Source: Rostratula benghalensis
Lineage: Eukaryota > Chordata > Aves > Charadriiformes > Rostratulidae
Reading direction: 5' to 3'
NCBI GenBank assembly: GCA_013399305.1
Contig: VXAI01000089.1
Location: 2,885,293 to 2,949,292, forward strand
DNA: 64,000 nucleotides
The position numbers were made by a program, and so were the translations under genes. Below, piece after piece: positions 13,300 to 25,285 of the stretch. Positions within the stretch are counted from its first letter, which is position 1. Every line of letters begins with the position of its first letter. A model generated the notes under the pieces. That model saw only the letters and a list, made by a program, of their open reading frames with translations. It was not told where the DNA came from and did not search any database.

Positions 13300-13830
13300 G
13301 AAACAATTTATAGTTTGCCATTTAATTAAACAAAATCAGTCACTCTTCCATGGCAGATTAAAGAGAATCTGCTTTATTTCCTAAGTCCTTAATTTGTTGT
13401 TAGTTTTCTACTATAGAACAGGCCGATTCCTTCTTGTTGTCATCCAGAGAAAGGGAATGAAGAAGAAAATGCATTATAGATATTCACACCTCCATATTTT
13501 CTCCTTTATATATGTATTAATTCAAATTAAAATCTTGAACATTCGGGACAAATTGCACAGGCGACTTTAGTTGACTGCTTATTATTAAAACAGAGATGAA
13601 AGTCACATGACTTTGGGACTTGTCGTGGGGACTTTGTACAGCTGCAGAGGAAGGAGCATTAATACTTTTAGCTGAGTCAGATTTAATTCAGGCTTAATGC
13701 GACAACAGATCACTCTGTGTTAAAGTTCTGTTTATAAATTATTAACAGTCATTTAAATAATTAGTTGTTATAGGTTGGTGAGCTGTGTATAACTGTGTGT
13801 AAAATCACCTAGATATGTTTTTACATCCAT
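13300..13830. promoter_or_regulatory. Possible conserved regulatory element (inferred)
   Basis: This stretch stands out from its CpG-poor surroundings by keeping several CpGs within about 150 bases (around 13542-13700). It also has a dense set of transcription-factor-like words: a TGAGTCA AP-1/Maf-type core in gctgagtcag near 13671, a cagctg E-box near 13640, and TAAT-rich homeodomain-type sites around 13660-13770. It has no coding potential. Retained CpGs and clustered homeobox-type sites are typical of conserved non-coding enhancers in gene deserts, but without an alignment this is inference from composition only. Confidence 0.2.
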
Positions 13831-14372
13831 AACTAATATACTTTTTAGAGATGTATCATGCTGCTCTTTGCTTAGAGTATATTAGCCTCTATACAGGTAT
13901 TTTACAATGTGCCAAAAGCATAAAATATGACTAGACTCTCCTTCTACTCTTCATGGATAAAACTACAGTTAGTCACTAAAGCATAGGCCTTCAGATCCCT
14001 TAACATTTCCGATCATCTTTATCCAAATGCTATATTGCTTGTGAGGTGAGGTTGTATGATAGCACCAAAGTAAAGGTACAGCAGAAGGCATGAGCATGAA
14101 TTTGTGCTATATAGCCTTCCCCTGAAGTCATACAGTATTATAAAGAGATTAAGAAGAGCTGAAGTGGAAAACTTATTTTTTAAAAGTGGAGGTTTTTACA
14201 GCCTTTACCTTTACAATTATTTACTAGTGATTCAAAGTGCAATATAAACAACCTGCTTCCAAACACTCAGTGTCGTGAGAGCAATGGCCCCTTCCTCTTG
14301 TGCTTGGGTTGGGACTGGTGGTCTTTGCGTGCACAGTGAAATTAAACAACAGAAGAAAAATTTCTGAAAAAT

Positions 14373-14395
14373 AGCAGCATTTCTCAAATGCTGCT
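14373..14395. repeat. Perfect short hairpin, 10-bp arms
   Basis: agcagcattt - ctc - aaatgctgct is a perfect inverted repeat with a 3-base loop. There is no T run after it and the pairing does not extend to pre-miRNA length. Such palindromes also occur by chance in 64 kb. Confidence 0.75.
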
Positions 14396-14913
14396 GAAAT
14401 GTAATAGCAGATGAGCAGGATACCATTTTGCATGTTCGGCACAAATTAGGGAACGTGTGAGAGAAGGACATACACTTAGTGGAGCAGGCGACTAAAAGAA
14501 CATTGGATTGCTTTCTTTTGTCAGTAATTGTCCCTTTGCCCTCAGTGGGACTGTGTTGAATTTTTGTCAAGAACGATATTCTGCAGTTAATGAGATGAGA
14601 TGATGTATCAAGCGGGGCAGGAGCTTTAAACCCAAAATTATTTATGTGCTTGGAATTGAAGCATGTTGCTTTTCAATAAAGTTCTCATTCACAAAAGGAG
14701 CTTTTAGATCAGAGAGGCACCCTAAAGTGAGCCTAAAGAAGTCCTATCACAATCTCTACAACAAGATGTTTTTGGTCCATGTGACTGAAGGAGGTAAAAA
14801 GAATATATTTATTGTCCATTTTGGTCTTTGGTTTTTTCATTTTTGTATAGTAGTTACCAGCAGCTCTTCCAGTTAAAGTCACTCCGTAATTCCTACTGCC
14901 ATTTCTTTCTTTC

Positions 14914-14934
14914 ACATACCTTTACAAGGTATGT
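14914..14934. repeat. Perfect short hairpin, 9-bp arms
   Basis: acatacctt - tac - aaggtatgt is a perfect inverted repeat with a 3-base loop. No further pairing extends it and no function is suggested. Confidence 0.7.
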
Positions 14935-16291
14935 ATTTTTATCCTGTTTTGTATTACTGTAGACCAATTTTTCTTTTTGCAAAGGACTGTGCCATCAAGG
15001 TTGCTGAGTGGTTTAGAGTAAATAAGATTTTATCAATTAGAGCTCACACCTTGTTAAAATATGGAACAAACCAGGTTCATATAAAAAAGTAAGGCAAAAT
15101 AATTTATCTAATTCTGATGATTCTTCTGGTAAATTAGCATGTAAGTTGATAATTTTAAGATGATCTTTTAACCATGAAATGTGGAATAAATAAGTAAAAC
15201 CTGTCTTGACAAAGAGCTGGGAGAGTTCATACAGATCTTTGGTAGGGAATTTGGCACTATGTACTGTGAACCCCTCAGAGAATTTCTACTCCTATCATAG
15301 TAGGATGTATTCAGAGTCAGCTGAAAGAGGAGAGAGGCAAGGCATACATTATTTAGATCTAGTAAGTATCACATTAAGAATTGTCAATACTAGCATTGTG
15401 TGAAAATTTTAAAAAAACCCTTTGAGAGGTAGAAAGTGTTTCCTGGATTTCACGGCATTTCTTTTGGAAAAAAATATTCTGCGCAACTAATCAATTCAAG
15501 CAGTCCACTGGCAGCAAATATTTTTGGTGACATATATGTGCTACATAACTTGTTCAGTTAAGGGCTAGGATATTAAGAGATTGTACTTCAAAGAAAAACT
15601 TTTCAATGCTAGGAATGCACACTATTTTTTGGCTCTTAGTCAGCAGTGAAACTGAGATATTTGTCAATTCACTTTCATCGTTCCCTTTGTTAAATTTGCT
15701 TTCATTCCTTTTATGCCTTTCTTTGAACATGTGGAAAATTCAGCTCTCAGAGACCCTTCCTTTAAAATTTCTCCTTCCTGCTTCATCAGGTTGCCTCTAT
15801 TATAAAAGGATTTTGGAAGCCTCGAGTTCACTGAGGTGATTTTCCAAGATGGTTTTTTCATTGCAATCAGCCCCTAACTTAAATGGTGTTAGCGAGCCAC
15901 AAGTCAACACAGTTAGGCTATGGGTAATAAACTCTTGAGAAAAAAAGCACTTACAATTATTTTGTCATGTATTGACTTGTAATTTATGCCTCAGTACTAA
16001 TAAACAAAAGCCTTCTGAGGCCTGTTTTTCTCTGACTGGAGAACGTGCTTATAGTAGTTCAGTGCTAAAAGGTAGGCAATTAAATAACAACAATCATATT
16101 TGAAGGTTTCTTGATGCCTTATTTATTTCTTTTGCTATAGGGGACTCTTCATTTGGTAATAATACTGGTAATGATTCCTACACAAGTGAAAAGGAGAGCT
16201 TGTCACTACCCTCATGAATTCTTCCAGGAATTGATGTGGGTATAACTGGAGAGTCATATGTCAGTCCCACAGGTTGACATCTGTGACTGAG

Positions 16292-16310
16292 ACGAAGACT
16301 GAGTCTTCGT
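16292..16310. repeat. 19-base odd palindrome with CpGs
   Basis: acgaagact - g - agtcttcgt is perfectly symmetric around a single G and carries a CpG in each arm, unusual in this CpG-poor background. It could be a site for a dimeric DNA-binding protein or a chance palindrome. Confidence 0.7.
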
Positions 16311-16559
16311 TTTAGATGAGGCATTCCACCTCCAGGCTTTTTAAGGGAGCCCAGAAGCAGCATTTTTAGAAAGACAGACAGAACTTCTAATGAGTGTGGA
16401 CAACTCATTTTCTATAAGTTAAATGTTATTTCCACGGAGAAGTTAAAACACTTTGGGATGTGATGTGTAGAAAGAATTCACACATAGTGCAAGGGGGGAA
16501 GAAAATATGACATGAAATCTTAGGGTTGCAGCTGTCTTCTAGATTTCAGCTGTTTGCTA

Positions 16560-16975
16560 GCGAGACCCCATCTGGAAAACTGTGTCCAGTTTTGGGCCCC
16601 TCAGTTCCAGAGGGACAGGGAACTGTTATAGAGAGTCCAGGCCAGAGCCACAAAGATGATTAAGGGACTGGAGCATCTCCCAGAGGAGGAAAGGCTGAGG
16701 GAGCTGGGTCTCCTTAGCTTGGAGAAGAGGAGACTGAGGGGTGACATCATGAATGTTTATAAATATATAAAAGGTGAGTGTCAGGAGGATGGAGCCAGGC
16801 TCTTCTCAGCAACGGCCTATGATAGGACAAGGGGCAATGGGTGCAAGCTGGAACACAGGAGGTTCCATTAAATATGAGGAAAATCTTCTTCACAGTGAGG
16901 GTGACAGAGCACTGGAACGGGCGTACCAGAGAGGTGGTGGAGTCTCCTTCTCTGGAGACATTCAAATCTCATGAG
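16560..16975 (+). mobile_element. CR1 fragment, C-terminal part of ORF2 (reverse transcriptase)
   Basis: Plus-strand CR1 coding remnant. The translation starts near 16563 with RPHLENCVQFWAPQ, then [22 protein letters not shown], an [18 protein letters not shown] block, DRTRGNG near 16825, and after a frame change [17 protein letters not shown] and VVESPSLETFK. This is the well-known C-terminal sequence of the CR1 polyprotein, downstream of the reverse-transcriptase catalytic core. It is broken by an in-frame stop near 16628 and a one-base frameshift near 16868. The similarity ends by about 16975, before the 3' UTR and octamer tail, so the copy is truncated at both ends. It is a dead fragment with no promoter. 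Confidence 0.93.
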
Positions 16976-19900
16976 AGCTTTTGATTTGTACTTAGCAGAG
17001 GATAAAAAGCCACACATGAGAAATGATTTGAATCCTGCCATTACACCTTTGACAATATGTTTATTATTTCTGCCAGTCTTTCTTATCATAACTTCTCTAC
17101 AATATCTTTAAGACAAGTAGCCTCCTGAGGTTCCTCTTTATATATTCCAGGCATAGATTCATGAGACTTTCCTCTTCTTTTATAAAGGAACACACACACA
17201 GAAAATTTGTGTTCATTGTGAGTGAAAATACACTTGGTTTCTAAATTAGCCATCCTGGAATCTACTTAAATGCTGACTCCATATAAGTGAAATTCAGAGG
17301 CAATGCATTCCAGATATGTTTCATTTTTTATTTTTAAGATTCAGTTTCAGCTTTCACCACAATGTCCTATTATGTCACAGAGAACCGTATGAGGTGTTTA
17401 GTAGTTACATCTTGTTTGTAAGCTAGTTCTTCAGCACTGTATTTTGATGACAACAGACCTATGCTCTAAAAAACATGCTACAAGGCCACAAAATTAAAAT
17501 ATCCACACCAGAATGACAGAGGTGTTTTGAGAAATGGAGTCCCCAAAGACTTCCAACTTACTCTATATTGCCCATATAGGATCAACTTTTTATTGTTATT
17601 ACCCATATCAATATTACCAGTAATACAGGGTTTTTAGATTTTGTAGGCTTTGAGGATATCCCACAAAATGAGTCCTTTGTAATGCAGACAAACACTGATG
17701 TCTGAAAAGCACTGAAAAGATGTAAATGTATTGAAAGAACAATTTTTGCTTTTTGTTAGGACTTCCCTATTTTTTTTGCCCTGCGTCAGACTGCACTATT
17801 GCAGAGTTTCTTCCTCACACCACTCCCTGATCCTCCCAAGCAGAAGGTCTTGATGCAGCCCTGTGAATCTGCTTTTCACAAACACAGAGCATCTGCTGTC
17901 ACAGAGGAGCGAAATGAGGGCAGGGCAGCTGTTGACATAAATGAAGGCTGTGACATCAGTCTCTTTAATTAGGTGGAGAAAGAGGAGAGCTAACATATAT
18001 TTTTAGAAAGCAAGATGCTAGGGAATGTTACCTCATGCTTCAGGTCTCTGGGTTTTATCATTTTAATCTCTACTGTGAAAAAAAAATAAAATAACATGTT
18101 TCCAACTCTTCCATATTTATCCCTTTTTCCCTTACCCTTTTCGCTCACTGTTTCAACAACTGGATTATTTGGAAGTTTTAATCAGGAGTTCAAAATTTTT
18201 ATTGCTTTCCTGTCTCCTGCAGATCAGTTGCACATAATTTCACACCGTGAAAGACCAATTAATAGAAATTAGACCCAAAAAAATGGGTCAGGGGGAGAAA
18301 AGAAACTAATACACTCAAAATCTCTCTCTCCTTACAGCCACTGAAGCCCACATTGAAGCCCAGATTGTCCACAAGCTTGCAGTGTTTACATGAAATCGGG
18401 AAAAATTTATGTAAATTTTGAAGATCCCTTTTGGATAAGCATGAATATTACAAAAACAGTTAATACTCTGGTTTCCAAATGATACGAGGATTAGAAGGTT
18501 ATGTGTATGTGAGCGCCTCAGTCAGTAAGTCTTTCTGCTTTCCCTTTGTCTCCTAAATATTATAATGCTGATAAAGTTCAGATATATTTAGAACAAGGTT
18601 GTGATCTCCAAGCTTTTGAATTTCTCCAAGTTCCATGAAAATGGGCAGCTGAGGAAACAGGGTTCCCAGATTTTAAAGTACTACTGTATAGCTCAACCCT
18701 TATCAGATTTTGTAGAATTCAAGTAGGAGACATTATGAACACTAACTTCAGGTAGTGTACGTTTGGCATATGACACAGTATAATTCTGGCTTTTTTTTCC
18801 ACCGGATAAACTGTGGACTTGGGACTTAAGAAACTGAATGAACTATATACAACAACAGCCTGGATTTTCCTCTTGGACTCGGTGTCTGATGGATATTTGA
18901 CCATATGCAGAATGCATATATAACACTGGCCTTACAAAGTGTTCAGATCTATGATCCAGATAGAAGTGATTTTTTGAATAGGCTAAACTATCTGGACAGT
19001 GGATGTGAATTAGCATAGCTTCCTCTTCACCCTGTAACCTACAGTTTGAACCCAGCATTTGTTAAGCAAGGAAATGAAACCCATTATTTGTCATTACAGA
19101 TCTATTTCATTACAGTTCTAAAGTATCTATTTGGCACTTGAAGTAGTGCAGGTGATAGATTTTTATTGCAGCTAAACCATTTATTGCTACGCAGGTACAC
19201 ATTTTGAAAGGAATATTAGTTGCATTATTGTTTTGTGGATGATTTAAGTTTGTTTACCTTGGCGTCTAACTGAGCATATATTGCCATTCATTGATTTCAA
19301 CAACTACAGTCCAAAGCAGCTTTGTGGTAGCACTACAGTGCTGATCAGAGTGCCGAATTCTCCCTTTGTTCTGCAAACACAACGCCCATTAGAGCTGGAA
19401 GGCTCTAAATTTCGTCCCTCCAGTTTGCAATGTCTCTCAGATTTGACTTTGAGATAAGAAAGCCTTCGAAAGCCTGGTATTTGTAATTATTCTGTTTGAT
19501 CACTGGACTCAGAGAACTACTTCATTCTAAGATTGAAATATCAACCTGGTCAGATTGAGTGTCTAGTGCTATGTGTAATGGCATGCCAGAAACAAGGTTG
19601 CTCAAAAAAGAAAACTACTCTTTGGGCATATTGGCAAGGGGAAAAAGAACAATAGGTGATATCTTCTAAAGAGCAATGCTGTCCCTGGTAAGGTGATACT
19701 TGGGATCTTCTTAATTTGCTTTCCACAGACACAGCTTCTCTAGAAATTTTGAGCTTCAAGGTACAGATCAACAGCTTTACCTATTAAAACACTTAGTGCA
19801 AAGGTGTTACTGCACTGTTACAGAATGAGTGAAACAATCCAATCAAGTGTAGGGCCGTTACATTCAATAAACAAATTACACCAGTCTACACCTCTTGCGG

Positions 19901-21134
19901 AGTGCCTTGTGTGGCAGAGAGCTGGCTGTGACACAAATGCCTCCTACCTCCCATACAGAGAAATCTTCCTTGATCTAGAGATATCTTTTGTATTTCAGCT
20001 GATACATTTCAATTACCTGAAGAAAGGATTTATCTAACATTATAGATGTTATGGACCATTACTCCATAGCTGGAGGAGTGATTCAGCTTCAAGTACTGAA
20101 ACTTGGAGGTTGCTTTAGCCAAGGTGCCTGCAGACAGGTAGGTCAAAAAGCCACTGTGGGAACATTGTTACTAGGAGCAGTTATGCTGAATCTAAGCAGT
20201 GATGGCTTATCTAGCTAGGAAACCCCTACGTGGTGTAGTTCTCATTCCTTCAGTGAGATACCTCATCCGGAAGAGGGACCAAGAGCTCACGGGCTATTTT
20301 CTCATTCCATATATGAGCTAGCTTAAAGCTTTTGGTCTTTCAGAATACTGGTATACTGTTTTCTTATCTCTCAGAGAGTTTTTGGACTTAATTAATTAAC
20401 ATATATGAACTGTGAATGCTTCCTCTGATAGGAGATTCTAAGTATCAGAGTGAAATGTGAATAATCTTGCCATGCTCAGATCAGCTCAATTTTGGTATAG
20501 ATGAAGAGAAGAGTGACATAACTTGGATTATTTCAAATGTTTCTTCTAGGGATTTCTGGGCTATTTTTATAATACTAATTCCGATTAAAAATACTAAGTC
20601 TGACTGCCAGCTCTAATCCCAGCTTCATTCTTGCATATCTAGCACTTTAAAAACTGTAATTATTTAAAGGAATTTAAAAACATTTCCATGCTGCAGAAAT
20701 TTTGACAAAACATCCAAGTTACACGTTTTTCTGATTTTGTATGGTGCATGGTTAGTCCACTCACCCTTCAATGGAATCCTGGAGCTTCACAGTCCAGTAA
20801 AGCTGTTGTATGCAGTATATTAACTTGGATTATGTGCCAGTTTGAAAGCAGCTCATTTGATTTTTAGCTGTCTGTTCTGATGTAACTGGAGTTCAGCTGT
20901 GATTGTCCACTGATATGAAAAAAATGGCTTGTCTATTCCCCGTTGATGTGATTTTTCTTTTTTCTCATTATGGTAGCTACTCAACTCTACTCATAATAAG
21001 TTAGGCAGCTGTATAAAACTGCATTGGAAATGCCACCCCCTAAATCAGTGAGGGTGAGAGGATGCTGCTGTATCCCGTTCACTATAGAAAGTACAGCTGC
21101 TTTGAGCATGGTCCAAATTACAGCCAGAAGAAAA

Positions 21135-21196
21135 GATGGCTGTAACTCTCTATAGCAATGGAGACAGATGGCTGTAACTCTCCATAGCAATGGAGA
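21135..21196. repeat. 32-bp tandem duplication, two copies
   Basis: gatggctgtaactctctata and its continuation gcaatggaga occupy 21135-21164. The same 30 bases with a single T-to-C change recur at 21167-21196, giving a period of 32 bp. The near identity suggests a recent slippage or duplication event. Confidence 0.9.
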
Positions 21197-22793
21197 AAAA
21201 GGCACAATTCAGTAGTTATCTTTTATTCTATGTATTACTAATTTTCCCCCATTTTGACTTGTATTTTGGGCAGTCGGTAATCCAGATAGAAATGTACTTT
21301 GCAGTATTGAATTCTATGTTTTGATACTTAAAAAGCTCAGCTGACCTTTCCAAGCTGCTCTGAGAGGGTTTTGAGCTACAATGTGTGATCTCTTTAGCAC
21401 TGTGTTGCAATTAAAATGAGAAAAATCCCCCCAAAAAAGTAAGTTGGTGTTATTTTTCAATATCCTTGTGCAAAAGACAGGGTTTTTTTTTTCATTTTTC
21501 TCATGAAATCTAACTTGACAATGCAAGGAGCAATTATGATAGAATATGTTGTTCTATCTGATCTTTAAATAATTTAGGGGCTAGAATTAGGGGCTTTTTG
21601 GTTATTTGTACTAAACAATAAGGACTTTGCAGACTATATGTGTGAGTAAACAAAGCAGGCAAATTATACGAGGCACATAAAAGTGGAAAAGGGCTAAGAA
21701 AAAAAGTATGTGAGGAATAATGTATTTGGCTCTACAGATTATCAGCCATATGTACTGTGATTTTCTGATGTAATGCAAAAATAGCAATGTAAAAATTTTA
21801 CACTAGGAATCGCCTAGTTCATGTCTCCATCTGCAAGTTATCTTATAACTTCAAATTCTTTATTTCTATCTGATATGTTATTATACAACAGGTGCAAACT
21901 TTTAAACTTTCACAGTAGAGGAAAATTGGAATTTATTGGCAATAGGGATGTGTGTAGGAAGATTCAGGGAGTCTATTGAATTTCAATTTTGTAGTTAAAG
22001 CTTAAAGTGTGGTTTGAAAGCAATGCTTTTCATTAAACATTTAAGAAACCTCCTCTGTAGGTTTGCATGCTAAACAGAGAAGAAGTGCATGAATCTCTTT
22101 CTGTATTGATAACACTATACTCTGACCCAGTGTGTTCACTGGAGCTGGTTCCTTTGTATTGGGGATGTACATGGGTTGATTGGCTTTACAGGCAAAGGAG
22201 AAGGGAGATGAATAAAGTGTCTGCAATCACTTCAGTGCAATGAAAGAGTAGGCATGGATAGAAGGGGTAGGAGGATTATGAGGGCACAGATTTTGGCATT
22301 TTTGAGGGGACAGACAATGGCTGTTTTGAAAGTACTGGTGGTAGTTGGCATGTAGGAGTCTACAGGAAAGCAAGACTTAAAAGGTGCCTAAGACTTTTAT
22401 CAGCACATTTATCAGTGTGCTGTGAGTTCCGGTATCTCTGTTTTCAAACTCACTTATAGCTAGATTTTAAAAGATCCTGGGTGCTTCTTCAGTAAACAGG
22501 AACCTCCTGTGTCAGGGTTCCTTAATCTGAACTAAGAAGCTGACTCCATTCCCAGTACTTTGACATTTCTTTTCTGTTCCTGGCTTTTAAGATTGGCACG
22601 ACAATGCTCCATTTAGTGCAATTTAAAGAACAAAAGCATGCAAAAGCCAGCTCTGCTTTGGAAATTCTTCACAGAGCAAATCAGAATATTGGCATTTCTC
22701 TGACTCAATGCAGACTCTGACTCTGCAGCTGCCTTGAAGCAGTTAGACACAAGTCAATCTTCCATTATTTTTTTTTGTTGTCAGTCAGTTCCT

Positions 22794-22822
22794 GTATTGA
22801 TAATACTGGATATTATCAATAC
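22794..22822. repeat. Perfect hairpin, 12-bp arms, 5-base loop
   Basis: gtattgataata - ctgga - tattatcaatac is a perfect inverted repeat, the longest perfect short-loop hairpin I noticed. The arms are AT-rich and lie just after a run of nine T. Pairing does not continue far enough for a typical microRNA precursor, and no terminator role applies in a vertebrate genome. Confidence 0.85.
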
Positions 22823-24360
22823 TACCCACAGCCATTTTAGTTATGGTTGTGCTCTGTGCTTCTCCTGAAGCTATAATGGAAGGCTCTATGAAGATGTGGA
22901 AGCATTGATGTAGAGTCCGGGAACTACTTATAACACAAAAAAGCTGTGTTAAGAAAATATTAGGGTTGCAAGATATACTTCATTTTTAGGAAACAGGAGA
23001 ATCATGTCCATCTGTGTGGTCTTTGGTTGATAGCACTGTGTACTGAACTACTCTTCTTCACTGCCTTTCAAGTGGAGTTTTTTCAGATAATAAAGGAGCA
23101 TCAGCAATGCGTAAACCACTTCCTTATCAGACTAAATGCCCACTCTATAATTAGAACTTCCTTTAGGCTATGAACGATTTTATTGATATGGAGAAACTGA
23201 AAGGGGAGTGTAGAGCTCCACAGGGATAGGTAAGAATACTCATTGCCATGATACAAGGTCCCTCAAATAAGTCCTTTCACAATCATTTGGATTGTCACTG
23301 TCATTAAAAGAGGTTGTAAGTGTCATCCTCCATTCTGATCACTCTTTACAATCCCTTGTCCAGATGATGGTCCTAGCACTTCACCATGCATAAAGCCACA
23401 GAGGTATGGACTGGGTATATGCTGATAGGATGTGTTCTAGGAAGTCCACACAGCTCAGCTGAACCAGCAGGAAAACTTGCAGTACTTGGACTAAGCAGCC
23501 CGTTTAACAGAGAGTGCAAAATTCAGAAATTTTGACTTCTGATAATAATTTGAGAACTTCTTAAAATTACTTGGAAACAAATTTCCAGTTTTGGTATTTT
23601 CTGTATCAAAAGTCATGTTGTTTGCCTGATGTATTGCAGAAAGAGATGAATACCTTCAGGATTTTTGAAAACATTATATCAACAGAGACACTTTTAGACC
23701 AGGTAAAGATCTTTTCAGAAAGCTTTCATATGCTGTGCAGTTGTGCATAACAAAATCTGTTTTCTACAGCAATGGTTTTCTACCATTTCTACCATTCACC
23801 AGTAGAGAAAACTCTATTCAGCTGAGATTTGCAAGGTCCATCAACTCCAAACTGTCATCATGACTGATGCATCTCTTGCAGTGTTAATGGGATGCATAGG
23901 TAGTGTCTGCCACCATGATCAATAGGAAGTGACAAAAGCTCCTTGGGAAGCAGGGTGAAATCCATGAATGTGCAGAGCTGGCATGTTGTGTGCTGGGATT
24001 TCACTTAGTGGAGAACAAAACCATCTCAAACCTTTAATTCTCTGTTTGTGTCTGAATGAAATACCTATAGATTGCTTTGTTTATATACTATCTGTCTCGA
24101 TCTATTCGTGAAATTAGGCAACCTGTAGCTTTACTAAAATATTCCCTGAAACAGTGCACTAAGCTAGTAAAACTCATGCTACAGATAAATGCTAGGTCCT
24201 TAGGCAGTTTTGTGTTCTCTGCTATAGACATCTGCATATACTATGATTTTATGACAGGGTTTGTTGACAGGAAATGCAAGATGCCTCTTTCAAAGGTGTA
24301 AGACTGTTTTGGCCCAAAAGATTGCAAGGTTGATAAACCGGTTGTTAAACTAGATGTGAA

Positions 24361-25285
24361 GGGGGCGGGGTGCTAACATCAGGCCTCCCTTGGACGCTCC
24401 TAAGGCAAAAGGAATCAGGGAACCACAGATAAAATACCACAAAAGACGGCCACCTAAAGAGCAACAAAAAGGCAATGGATCCATTCCAGCTAATATGTCA
24501 GCCCCATTGGGCACCAGCAGAGGTGCCTTTACACAATGCACACAGCATAGGGAAAAAGCAAGAGGAGTTAGAGATGTATGCACACCTCCAGGGATACAAT
24601 CTTATCGGCATCACAGAAACATGGTGGGATGGCTCTTATGGCTGGAGTGTCGGAATGGAGGGATACCAACTCTTCAGGAAGGACAGGCTGGGCAGATGGG
24701 GAGGGGGTCTTGCCCTTTATGTTGCTGACCAGCTGGAATGCGTGGAGCTCCACCTGGGGATAGACGAAGACCTGCCAGAGAGATTATGGGTCAGGATTAA
24801 AAGGAGCACAGGGCCAGGTGATGTTACAACAGGGGTCTGGTACAGGCCACCAGGTCAGAGTGACAGGGAGGATGATGCCTTCTGCAGATATATAGGGGCA
24901 GCATCACACTCACAATACTTGGTCCTCACGGGGGACTTCAACCATTCTGATAACCGTTTGAAGGATATGACAGCAGGGCACAAGAAATCCAAGAAGTACT
25001 TGAAATGTGTTAATGACAACTTTCTTCAAATGATTGAGGAGCCAACAAGGAAAGGAGCTGTGCTGGACCTTGTCCATACCAAGAAGGAGAATTGGGTGGG
25101 GAATGTCGAGTCTAAGGCTAACTTAGGTGCAAGCGATCATGAAACAGTAGAATTCAAGATTCTTAGGGCAGTGAGGAGGGTGTGGGCAGCAAGATTGCTA
25201 CGCTGGACTTCAGGAGAGCAGACTTTGGACTCCTGAGAGTCCAAAGGCAGGGTAGCGTGGGAAAAAGAACTGTTCAGGTGTTACT
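24361..25285 (+). mobile_element. CR1 fragment covering the start of ORF2 (endonuclease)
   Basis: Plus-strand CR1 remnant. It begins in a GC-richer segment (gggggcgggg near 24361) that I infer to be CR1 upstream of the endonuclease. It continues through the endonuclease domain and runs a short way into the linker before the reverse transcriptase (translation SKIATLDFRRADFGLLR, 25188-25238). Similarity fades by about 25285. The reverse-transcriptase core, 3' UTR and tail are absent, so this copy has lost its 3' part. That is not the usual 5' truncation and implies a later deletion or rearrangement. The left boundary is approximate. Confidence 0.85.
24475..25236 (+). pseudogene. CR1 ORF2 apurinic-type endonuclease domain, open but frameshifted at both ends
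   Basis: A 253-codon uninterrupted frame, the longest in the window. In CR1 the domain nicks the target DNA to prime reverse transcription. Visible signatures are NAHSIG near residue 21, TETWWD with the catalytic Glu at 48, GGGLALYV near 76, WYRPP near 122, GDFNH with Asp 154 and Asn 156, and SDH at 220-222, so the catalytic set of the exonuclease/endonuclease/phosphatase fold appears complete. The ATG at 24475 is not the native start: the CR1 frame upstream (RCLYT before NAHS) is offset by a one-base deletion near 24532, so residues 1-20 are off-frame. A second frameshift near 25180-25187 makes the last 17 or so residues off-frame, while the true frame continues as SKIATLDFRRADFG. Without the reverse transcriptase it cannot retrotranspose itself. 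Expression is unlikely. Confidence 0.9.

Larger units (their letters stand above)
13831..16559. other. Anonymous non-coding DNA with short hairpins
   Basis: No gene recognised. A 112-codon minus-strand frame (14232-14570) has no family features and is probably chance. Three short self-complementary sequences are listed separately (14373, 14914 and 16292). The segment ends at the 5' edge of a CR1 fragment. Confidence 0.5.
16976..24360. other. Anonymous non-coding DNA between two CR1 fragments
   Basis: Seven kilobases without a recognisable gene. Open frames are about 75 codons or less and look random. A short CA run (near 17191), a 32-bp tandem duplication (21135) and a strong hairpin (22794) are the only local structures I noted. 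I see no CR1 tails, LTR ends or tRNA-like folds. Confidence 0.55.

Noticed and set aside
14232..14570. 112-codon minus-strand frame
   Set aside because: The peptide shows no family features, splice sites or codon bias, and the length is compatible with chance.
24390..24728. 112-codon plus-strand frame overlapping the CR1 endonuclease
   Set aside because: It is an off-frame shadow of the CR1 fragment. The recognisable CR1 motifs are in the other frames.
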